From a virus: a stretch of DNA of 21,361 nucleotides. The translations under genes were made by a program, and so were the position numbers. Below are positions 12,286 to 20,316 of this stretch, one piece after another. The notes under the pieces were generated by a model. That model was not told the origin of the DNA, searched no databases, and saw nothing but the letters and a program-made list of their open reading frames with translations. The number at the start of each line of letters is the position of its first letter. Position 1 is the stretch's first letter. The DNA lies in the IMG/VR virus record IMGVR_UViG_3300012006_000037, positions 1 through 21,361 of that record, one strand, 5' to 3'.

Positions 12286-15200
12286 TGTCGCGGTATAGCT
12301 TAGCCGTGTCTATCTGTTCTTTACGTAGCTGGTCTATGCGTTTGCGCTTCTCACTAGGCGAAAGATCAGAAGCTTTAACTTCAGTTATGGCATCGGTTGA
12401 TTGTTTCATATCTTTTTTAAAGTCCCCGTAACTGGTGCCAACCAAAACCCGTTGCATATTAGTGTTGAGATAAGCTTCGGCTTCAGCAGGGTTACCATCC
12501 GCATACAGTTTGTTGTAGGTATTAACCGCCCGTTCGCCGTCTTGCATCAACTCATAGGTGCGGTTGATGATACCGCCAGCGTCGTTTGGCTGAAACGCGC
12601 TACTAAAGAACGCAACTTGGGAAGCCTTTTTTTCAGCTTGTTGCACTTTAGGACTGGCAATAAACGCATCAGCCAACGACACGGCAGACAACAGCGTTTG
12701 CGCACCAACGCCTTTTATAAACTGATCCACTTTAACTGGCGATACCCCCGGAATGCCCATGCTGCCAAGCACCTTCGCCAGTTCAGTTGTCGTATCTTTA
12801 TACCGTTGCGCGGGGTCAAGGGACTGCATACGAGCCGACTCAACATCTGCGCCGGTAAACAAGTCTTTACCAGTTATGCCTTCAACAACCGGAACAAGGA
12901 ACTGCGGTATGCCTTTGCTGGAACCGCCCGGAATTGAGTTAATACCCAACTGCACCAGCGCCTGAGCGATAGGCGCTACGTCGCCATCCCCAGCTACAGA
13001 GTTGTAAATGGCTTCCGGTATGGCTTTAGCCAGTAAACCAAATTCAAACGGAATTGGTATCTTAAGCGGTTCATCAAAACCCGGAACGCGCACAAACCAG
13101 TTATTAAGTTTTTGTTGCGCGGTGGCGTTCTTGTAGGCTTCGTCGTCTTCCATTGCCATCGCATACATAACCGTAAACGCCGCCATCATTATGGCGCGTT
13201 GTTTAAACTTCTCTTGAATTTTTAAACGTTCGTTGTAAGGCATGTTGCCCGTCATGGCTTTAACAAACACACTTAAGCCTTGTATCTGCGCGTTAAAAAA
13301 CGGATATAACGTATTGGCCCATTGCACCGAAGGGGATACCCCCCGCCGATTAAAGTCTGTAATTTCATTGGCGGCTACCCACGCCTCCATTTCGTTCAAA
13401 CCTTGCTTGATGTAGCTGTTGTAAGCGGATAGCCGAACGCCCACATCAGCCTCCATGCTCTTGGCTTCAGCATACGCAAGCAGTCCTGATATTGATTGCT
13501 TACCGCTCACAACGCTGCGCAAAACCGTAGACAACGCTTCTTTACTGCTACCGGCAAGAACTTGTCCACCTAACAGCCCTTGGTTTTCAAGCAGCGCGGC
13601 TTCGCGGCTAGTGCCGGTCAACGATTTATATATGTTTTTGAAAGGGTCTACTATAGGGATAAAGTTAGCGCCGCTTGTGCCCAACGCAGAAAACGAATCT
13701 TTGACAACCTGCCGAAGCGGATACATAGGACTTAGTATGACAAAACGGCGCAGTAGCTGGGCCGGAATACCCATAAGTTCCAGTGCTTTTGGCATTGTAG
13801 TTTTAACGCCTTCCAGCCCTTTGACCAATAGCGTCGGCGGGATACCTTCAAACATCGTATCGTTTGTGTCTTTTACGCGCACCGCAATATCTTCGCCGTC
13901 TTTTCTAAAGCGAATAACATTAGCGCCTTTATGCGCATCCGAAATTTTAAGGTCTTCTTTTTGTTCCCCGGTTTTTTTGTCTTTATATTTACGAGTTTCA
14001 AGCATGTTGAGCTTGCGCAGTGTATCCACAACACTACCCGTTGCAATGTTACGCAGCGCCATGTCTGTCAGCAGGTTTGTGTTCTGCACCGCGCTGGTAA
14101 AGATGTTACTGATCGCAGTGTCACCACCCACCAAACCGTGCAAATGCGGTTGGTCTGTTAAATTTCCAACAATAATCGGACTTGATTCACTGCCCAAAAT
14201 CAATTCAATTTCACCGCTAGGGTTTTCCCGGTAGAAAGGAATGTAGTCTTTGGTAGCGCGAAGAGCATCAGCTTTTTCTTTAGAAAGTGCCCCCGCTTGT
14301 TCGGCAAAATCAACCAGCCCTTTGTTGTAATCGTTGTATATGCCCCGCGCTTTATCAAATGCAGTTTTGACTTTGGGCATTGCCGCAATCTCGCGCTCAA
14401 ACTGTTGCAGCTTGGCTTCGGTAAGCACTTGATTGCCGTTTTTGTCTTTACCAAAATTTAATTTATCAACGCCAATTTTCTCGTTCTTAACCCGCTGCGC
14501 TGCCATATACAGGGTAAACATATCGCCAGCATCTTTTTCAGCAAGACCTGATTCACCTATAGCTTTAAACACCTTAACAAGATTAGCGCCGTCCTTGTTC
14601 TTGGTTTCAACCATCCAATATTTGTTAGCGCCCGTGCCTTTTTGTTTGTATTCAAGAGCGCCATTTGCCGCAACCAACCGCGTGAAGTTCATTATCTTGT
14701 CACGCGCACTCAAGTCATAACGCACTTGAGACGCTTCCAAGTCTGTTATTTTTTTGCCCGCAACGCCTTTTTTAAGCGCCGCCCAAACGGGCGCATAGCG
14801 GTCTACAAACTGGGTCATGCCAGCCAAGCCCATTACGTTGCCGCGTATCTCGTCAATCGTAGACCTGTCCTGCGCCACTACCGTGTGCATCGTAGCCCAC
14901 GATTCCGCGCTCATACCGGCAGGACGCGGCCCCTCTTTACCCCTAAAAGCAATCGTCCCGTCCGGGGATACGTAGGCACCCAACCGCCCCGCTGCCAAGT
15001 TGGTAGACGACTCACGGATCAGCGCTTGGATTTCTTTAGCGTCACGCTTCGCCATCTCCGACAAACCGGAGTTGCGGAAGTAACTACGCACCGCAGCAAC
15101 CATGTCCCGCACAAAGGTCTTAACCTTCTCGGTAAAGGTAGGCGCAACACGACGTCCCTCGGCAGCGTGGGCAACCATCTCGCGCACAAGTGCCATCCGC

Positions 15201-18200
15201 ACTTCCGGGTTCTGCAACGCATCCTTCGCTGCCAGCGCAGTCTCAACGTCAGGAAACACATTCAGCGCCGTAGCAACGTCTGCTACGTGCGCATCGCCCT
15301 GCTTGAACAGCCGGTCAACCAGCGCTTGCATACCGTCTTTACCAATGATGGTATCTACGCCGTAATGCCCAATCAACTCGTGGGCAAACGTTTCTTCAAG
15401 GTCAGCAAGGGTCTTGTGCGCCTCGCCTATGATGACAACGGTGCCGTCAGGCATCACAGCGCCTTTGGCAAAGTCCAAACCTTCCCGATACATAGCCGCT
15501 AATAATTCAGGCGGGGCATCCTTTAAGGTGGGCGCGTAGATGACCTCTACCCCTTTGGGCAGGGCTTTCTTAATCCGCGCTGCCACGTCCGCTGCGGCTT
15601 TGGCGTCAACACCACGGTCTTGTTCCGTGGCTTCGCGGAAGTCTGTCTTATTACGGTTTGCGGCATTGGCGTAGTCTAAGAAAATAGCGCGGTCTTCCCC
15701 TTCAATTCCATGTTGGTCTGCGTAAGCAACAGGATTTTTAAGGCGTTGTTTAAAACTTTGGGGTTTAATTTTTTCAACGTAAGGAACTGTGGGGCCAAAC
15801 TTGCCGCCCTCAGTACGCACCACCCTAGTGCTGGACGGCTGATTGGCTAGCTTCTGTTTATCTTTTGTCTCCTGACTTAGTTTGTTGTCATTGGTAGACT
15901 TACGCCCTTCAAAGAAAGTAGCAATACTCGCATCACGTTCTGCCGCCCGTTGCGACACAATGCTTATGCCCGGAGCTTCCCGCAAACCAACTCTGTAATC
16001 AAGTTTTTCAAGACTAGCTTCAATACTGGCTATTTGTTTTGGCAGACGTTCAATATCTTTAGCAGCGTTACTAATGTTACGTTTAAGTTTTTGAAGCTGT
16101 AAACGCTCCATCTTGAGCGCTTCTATAACGTCCGCAATAACACGCGGTTGCTCAGAAGTTATTTCTTTTTCGCCCTGCCGCAGAATAAGGTTGCGAATAT
16201 TAAGGTCTGTTTCTTGAGCCGCCCGTTCTCTCAACGCCGCTTCCTTTTGTTTCTGCAAGTAAACAATGTCAGAACCGGAAGCAAGAAGTTGTTTATCGGA
16301 TTTTTGCAAATCTTGCAAAGACTGAGTTTTAGCTTTTACTTTATTAATGCGACTGGTAAGTTCTGTTTGTGTTGTTTTTTCATGCCCACCAATACTAGCC
16401 AGTAGATTCCGCGCTTGTGCCAGCAGACCTGTTTTCTGTAACCGCTTACGGGCAAGCAAATTTACCGTGGCATCCCGTCTTTGTTCTTTTACGCTGTCAG
16501 GAGTGCTCTCACTACGCGCCGCCCTGTAGTCTTTAACAGCTTTTTGATACTTAGCTGCAAGTTCTTTATCTTCAGGTTTTGCTACAGACAATGCTTCTAA
16601 GCGTTTGGCTTCTTCGCGCAAACGTGTAATTTCCGCCGCGTCTGCAACCATAACATTCTGCGGCACCGCATTAGCGGCTTCTTGGGCTTTGCGCAACGCT
16701 AAACGAGCATTTAAAAGCTGCTTGGCAAGTTTTTTGCTGGCGGGATTAGCTTCAACACGTTCTTCTAACCGCGACACCATATCCTGCGCCCGTGATACCG
16801 CATCAATAGGGCGAGGCTCAGACACAAGCCCTGTTTCTTCAAGGCTTGTAGTAACTTGTTTTGTTAATGTTGGCCCTTCTTTAAGTTGACTTTCTTCTTC
16901 AACGCGTTTTTCAGCATTACGTTTTTGCAATTCAAGTTGTTCCGCCGTGGCTGGTTTATTCTGTTCTTTTACGCTATTGTCACGAGCGGTTTTGTAAGCT
17001 CTACGAGCTTTTCTAAACTCAACTGCAAGTTTTTTATTTTCAGGGTCTGCCTTATGCAGTGCAAACAACCGAACGGCTTCGTTGTGCAATTCTTTTATTT
17101 TGTTTTCTTTTTTTGCAATTTTTTCGGTTTGCAACTTTTTAGATTCGTCTGGCCTATTTGAAACTATCAGTAACCTAAGACGAGCTAGCCCCTCCCGCGA
17201 TATGCCTTTCTCTGCAACAGCTTGGGCTTTTCGTAAAATAGCGGTAGTGGCTTCGTTGTTTGTAAGCCCCTCAGATACAACTTTTGCAATGCGCTCTTTA
17301 ACGGTTTTAGTATCTTGCAGGGTCAAACGTGCTGAAGATACAAGAGCGCCAACTGCATCAGATACAATTTCAAAAGGAACTGTTTTAGTTTCGGCTACGG
17401 CTTTGTCTGCAACAATTTTGTCTGCAACAACTTTTTCTAGTTTAGGGGATTTGTTTTTAAAATCTTCCGACTTAACGTATTGACCGCCACCTTCTTTTTT
17501 GGGGAAGCTCAGTTCGTAGGTGCCCCTACCAACGTCGCGGCGCAGTTTGGTTAACTCGCTGCGCAACGTTTCGCCCATAGTCATGCCGCGCCGTATCTTA
17601 AAGCCCTTGTCTTCCAACAGGCTTTGGTCACGGCTAATTCCGTATTTGCGCTGCTGTTGGTTTTCTTCTTCAGAAGGCAACCGCACCCTAGCGCTTAACG
17701 GAGCGTTATCAATGAGCTTAGAAAACTGTTTGTCTAGCTTGCTTATGGTTGCGTCAATCTCGGCTTGGGTAAGCGCGGGTGATCCAAACTCATTACGCCG
17801 CGCCGTAGCTTCCCGCACAACTGCATCAAGCATGGACTTTTTAAGTTCCCGCGCTTGAGCTTGCAAACTTTCTACATCAACCTCTTCAAGCCTACCCTTA
17901 CGCAACGAATCAATAGCATTGGCAAGGTCAAACAAGTGCTGCTCACGTTCTGTAGCCGCCAGTTCAGCATCTTGCCGAGCTTGTAACGGTTTAACTGTTT
18001 TCTCTTGCTGCGGGGCTGCTTTAGCCGCATCAACGAGGCGTTGCAAAATGCGGGACTTGGCTTCCAGCGCCACTATCTTTTGCCCCGTTGGTGTCAACTG
18101 ACCTTTTACATAAATGTTGCGCGGTGCCATTGACTTTACGGACGCTGCTTCAGTCGTAAGCTTTATCTTAGCCGCGTTGGTTTCATCCAGAGCCGTCTTA

Positions 18201-20305
18201 ATTGCCGGTAATATCATCGCGGCTTGGCGGGGGTCGTTCATATCGTACTTCGGGCGCAGCCCTGTTTCGGTTTCCAAACCCGGAAGTTTCCTAGTCGGAA
18301 TACCTTCAGGCAGCGTCAGCCCAAGCAGGGACACCATATCAGGCGTAAGACCACCTTGTTGCGCCGCCGCGTCCATAGCCGACACGCGTTTACGGAGCAG
18401 CACTGAATCTTTACCACCCGCCTTTGAAAGTGCTAATGCCCGGAAAGGGCTTTTAAGTTGCTCTTCGGCGCGTTGCACTGCCGTCTCTTGCTCAAGCTCC
18501 TGCAACCGCGCAACCCGAACGCTCTCGGATTCAGCCCGTTGCGTAGCTTGTTGTGCTTCTTGTTTCTGCTCCGTATCCTGTGCAGCCATTTCTTGCTGCT
18601 GTGTGGAAAGTGTATCCGGCGTAAGTGTGGTGGGGGGCACGGGCGCAACATATTCATCTTGCATTTGCGCAGCCATAGCGTCTTGTGCCTCGGCTTGCTT
18701 TGGCAAGTTAAACAGGTCTGCTTGGGGGCCGGGGGTTACACCAGCCGCTTGTTGCATCTGTTGATCTTTTTGTGCTTGCAGCGCTTGTGTCTTTTGCATA
18801 AGCTCATCAGGGATAACCTGCTTCTTGCTCATGTAGCGCTGCGTTGCGGCTTGCGCGGCCTTTAACTCAGAATCAACATCTAAGACTACATTGTTAGCTT
18901 TAGCAGTTTTTATAAGCTCGCTTTGCGCCGCTTCAATCTTCTGCAGCTGTTGCAACGCCGCGTTATACGCAGGAACATTTTTTTGTTCTTGCGCCGCTTC
19001 CACTTCAGCGTTTAACCGGTCACCTTCAGCTTTTGTTTTACGATACTCATCTTGCAGAGACACTTCAGGCGTCTGGGTTTCAATGCCGGTAGGCAGCGCT
19101 TGCCCTTGCAGCGGCGTATACGCGCCACCAGTTTCACCAAAGATATCGGTCTGCGTCCCGCCATAAGCAGGTAACCCCTCCGTCTTTTTAGTCCCCGGTT
19201 GCGCAGGAGCCATTCCGGGCAACGCTTGAAATGCTTGTTGTTGCTGTTGCAGTGCTGCTTGCTGCTGTTGCAGTGCTGCTTGCTGCAACGCTTCTTTATC
19301 AGCCCTGCCTTGTTGAATTTCGCCAAGCCGATCACGCGCTGCGCTGCGGCGACTAGCACCGCCCACACCACCAAACACGGCGGCGGGGCCAGCAACACCC
19401 ACCGCAGTGGCGACATACTCCTGTTGTGCATCTTTATCAAACAAAGGCAATCCGGCTTGCCAACGTTCAAGCACTGCTTGCGCGGTTTCTGTTGGGATTT
19501 CTACAACTTCACCAGTTACAACCCCGCGCCCAACTGTTCCGGCAAGGCTACGCTTTGAGGCTTCAACCAGTGCCAGTTCTGCTTTTTCGGCACCCAGCTT
19601 TGGTAACGCGCTGGCAAAAAGTTTACCAACACCCAAGCGGCCTAAAACAAAAGCAGTCTCAGCAACATCTAGCGCGGCTTGCGGTAGCGCGGCAGTGGCG
19701 GCTTTACCATAATCAAGAGGTTTATTTTCTTTAGCTTTTTCTTGTTCCTCCGCTTGGCGTTCAACGTTTTGCCCAACAAACGCCGGATAGGACGCTGCCA
19801 ACGCACCCAACGCACCACCCGCAAGGGTGGCTCCGGGAAGCGGAACCATAGCGCCAATGCCAGCGCCTACACGTGCCCCACCCATGACCGCGCCCATTTG
19901 GGGTAGGGACTCGCCCAACTGCCCACGCCACATATTCAGTAGAGAGCTTACGCCGCCCTGTTCTTCTGGTTTCTCACCGCCAAACAAACCGTATTTTTCT
20001 TGAGCTTTTTGAACATCTTCCCAGCTTTTTGATTTTGCAGTTTCAGAACGTTTAGCTTGGGAGCGTTCAATACCTTTCTTAACCGCTTCATCAGAGAGGC
20101 TGAACAGCGGCGCTGCTGCGGTTGAGTAGGCAGACTTAAGCGATTCGTAGCCTGACTTTATGCTAGGTATAAGCCCTTCTTCGGCCTTTGCCGTGTCAGC
20201 ATACATCTTAGGAAACATCTCTTTGGCACGGGCATACGCATCGGCGTAAGAAACGCCTTCCGGCACCTTTTCGTATTCTCCATTAGGGAGGCGAAGATAG
20301 GGCAT
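12266..20305 (-). CDS. Giant polyvalent virion/ejection protein with zincin motif and LPD38-like domain
   Basis: This 2679-residue protein has AAGGA 6 bases before its ATG. Regions in order: a conserved phage N-terminus (MPYLRLPNGEYEKVPEGVSY); Gly/Ala-rich, membrane-active segments at ~136-176, ~206-230 and ~299-318; Gln/Ala low complexity at 336-361; long charged coiled coils at ~420-1450 with a ~40-residue internal repeat; a zincin motif AHELIGHYGV (H1642, E1643, H1647) after a 'GTVVIIGEAH' strand; a large helical region at 1790-2190; and an LPD38-like part at ~2190-2350 (LSPMYPLRQVVKDSF, TDFNRRGVSP, YPFFNAQIQGL). A Lys/Arg-rich helix ends it. Proteins of this architecture are known as polyvalent proteins, are packaged in capsids and enter the cell with the DNA. 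The protease motif may cut host or phage proteins, or mature the polypeptide. Family membership is good; the substrate is unknown. The 3' end overlaps the opposite-strand gene by 20 bases. Confidence 0.85.
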   Translation of the reverse strand: MPYLRLPNGEYEKVPEGVSYADAYARAKEMFPKMYADTAKAEEGLIPSIKSGYESLKSAYSTAAAPLFSLSDEAVKKGIERSQAKRSETAKSKSWEDVQKAQEKYGLFGGEKPEEQGGVSSLLNMWRGQLGESLPQMGAVMGGARVGAGIGAMVPLPGATLAGGALGALAASYPAFVGQNVERQAEEQEKAKENKPLDYGKAATAALPQAALDVAETAFVLGRLGVGKLFASALPKLGAEKAELALVEASKRSLAGTVGRGVVTGEVVEIPTETAQAVLERWQAGLPLFDKDAQQEYVATAVGVAGPAAVFGGVGGASRRSAARDRLGEIQQGRADKEALQQAALQQQQAALQQQQQAFQALPGMAPAQPGTKKTEGLPAYGGTQTDIFGETGGAYTPLQGQALPTGIETQTPEVSLQDEYRKTKAEGDRLNAEVEAAQEQKNVPAYNAALQQLQKIEAAQSELIKTAKANNVVLDVDSELKAAQAATQRYMSKKQVIPDELMQKTQALQAQKDQQMQQAAGVTPGPQADLFNLPKQAEAQDAMAAQMQDEYVAPVPPTTLTPDTLSTQQQEMAAQDTEQKQEAQQATQRAESESVRVARLQELEQETAVQRAEEQLKSPFRALALSKAGGKDSVLLRKRVSAMDAAAQQGGLTPDMVSLLGLTLPEGIPTRKLPGLETETGLRPKYDMNDPRQAAMILPAIKTALDETNAAKIKLTTEAASVKSMAPRNIYVKGQLTPTGQKIVALEAKSRILQRLVDAAKAAPQQEKTVKPLQARQDAELAATEREQHLFDLANAIDSLRKGRLEEVDVESLQAQARELKKSMLDAVVREATARRNEFGSPALTQAEIDATISKLDKQFSKLIDNAPLSARVRLPSEEENQQQRKYGISRDQSLLEDKGFKIRRGMTMGETLRSELTKLRRDVGRGTYELSFPKKEGGGQYVKSEDFKNKSPKLEKVVADKIVADKAVAETKTVPFEIVSDAVGALVSSARLTLQDTKTVKERIAKVVSEGLTNNEATTAILRKAQAVAEKGISREGLARLRLLIVSNRPDESKKLQTEKIAKKENKIKELHNEAVRLFALHKADPENKKLAVEFRKARRAYKTARDNSVKEQNKPATAEQLELQKRNAEKRVEEESQLKEGPTLTKQVTTSLEETGLVSEPRPIDAVSRAQDMVSRLEERVEANPASKKLAKQLLNARLALRKAQEAANAVPQNVMVADAAEITRLREEAKRLEALSVAKPEDKELAAKYQKAVKDYRAARSESTPDSVKEQRRDATVNLLARKRLQKTGLLAQARNLLASIGGHEKTTQTELTSRINKVKAKTQSLQDLQKSDKQLLASGSDIVYLQKQKEAALRERAAQETDLNIRNLILRQGEKEITSEQPRVIADVIEALKMERLQLQKLKRNISNAAKDIERLPKQIASIEASLEKLDYRVGLREAPGISIVSQRAAERDASIATFFEGRKSTNDNKLSQETKDKQKLANQPSSTRVVRTEGGKFGPTVPYVEKIKPQSFKQRLKNPVAYADQHGIEGEDRAIFLDYANAANRNKTDFREATEQDRGVDAKAAADVAARIKKALPKGVEVIYAPTLKDAPPELLAAMYREGLDFAKGAVMPDGTVVIIGEAHKTLADLEETFAHELIGHYGVDTIIGKDGMQALVDRLFKQGDAHVADVATALNVFPDVETALAAKDALQNPEVRMALVREMVAHAAEGRRVAPTFTEKVKTFVRDMVAAVRSYFRNSGLSEMAKRDAKEIQALIRESSTNLAAGRLGAYVSPDGTIAFRGKEGPRPAGMSAESWATMHTVVAQDRSTIDEIRGNVMGLAGMTQFVDRYAPVWAALKKGVAGKKITDLEASQVRYDLSARDKIMNFTRLVAANGALEYKQKGTGANKYWMVETKNKDGANLVKVFKAIGESGLAEKDAGDMFTLYMAAQRVKNEKIGVDKLNFGKDKNGNQVLTEAKLQQFEREIAAMPKVKTAFDKARGIYNDYNKGLVDFAEQAGALSKEKADALRATKDYIPFYRENPSGEIELILGSESSPIIVGNLTDQPHLHGLVGGDTAISNIFTSAVQNTNLLTDMALRNIATGSVVDTLRKLNMLETRKYKDKKTGEQKEDLKISDAHKGANVIRFRKDGEDIAVRVKDTNDTMFEGIPPTLLVKGLEGVKTTMPKALELMGIPAQLLRRFVILSPMYPLRQVVKDSFSALGTSGANFIPIVDPFKNIYKSLTGTSREAALLENQGLLGGQVLAGSSKEALSTVLRSVVSGKQSISGLLAYAEAKSMEADVGVRLSAYNSYIKQGLNEMEAWVAANEITDFNRRGVSPSVQWANTLYPFFNAQIQGLSVFVKAMTGNMPYNERLKIQEKFKQRAIMMAAFTVMYAMAMEDDEAYKNATAQQKLNNWFVRVPGFDEPLKIPIPFEFGLLAKAIPEAIYNSVAGDGDVAPIAQALVQLGINSIPGGSSKGIPQFLVPVVEGITGKDLFTGADVESARMQSLDPAQRYKDTTTELAKVLGSMGIPGVSPVKVDQFIKGVGAQTLLSAVSLADAFIASPKVQQAEKKASQVAFFSSAFQPNDAGGIINRTYELMQDGERAVNTYNKLYADGNPAEAEAYLNTNMQRVLVGTSYGDFKKDMKQSTDAITEVKASDLSPSEKRKRIDQLRKEQIDTAKLYRDIIRKAA
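16484..17080 (-). repeat. Diverged internal repeat (three copies) in the giant protein's coiled coil
   Basis: Three helical-hairpin units align by eye at residues ~1076-1115, ~1178-1211 and ~1234-1274. The shared pattern is a helix with 'RL..L', then A(D/N/K)P..K.LA, then a helix with 'A...Y..AR' or similar, and in copies one and three an ending in SVKEQ. Examples are HKADPENKKLA, EANPASKKLA and VAKPEDKELA. The copies lie at about 16961-17080, 16673-16774 and 16484-16606. They look like old duplications inside the rod region. Confidence 0.6.
19246..19286 (-). repeat. Tandem 21-base repeat encoding a Gln/Ala stretch
   Basis: Two adjacent copies of a 21-base unit (GTTGCAGTGCTGCTTGCTGC plus one base) differ only at the last base. 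They encode repeated AALQQQQ in the giant protein at about residues 341-354. Such a repeat can gain or lose copies by slippage without breaking the frame. Confidence 0.75.
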
Positions 20306-20311
20306 GGTCAG

Positions 20312-20316
20312 TCCTT
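20312..20316 (-). promoter_or_regulatory. Ribosome binding site of the giant gene, overlapping the upstream stop
   Basis: Read on the - strand, TAAGGACTGACCATG combines the upstream gene's TAA stop, AAGGA and the giant gene's ATG within 15 bases. This tight layout indicates coupled translation of the two virion genes. Confidence 0.7.

Noticed and set aside
13455-14234. 259-residue open frame on the + strand inside the giant gene
   Set aside because: It is antisense to a continuous 2679-codon gene, is Ser/Thr/Leu-rich with no recognisable motif, and has no convincing gene context.
14642-15502. 286-residue open frame on the + strand opposite the zincin region
   Set aside because: The frame stays open because of the high GC and codon bias of the opposite strand. 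It is rich in Arg and His with no domain pattern, so it is a shadow frame.
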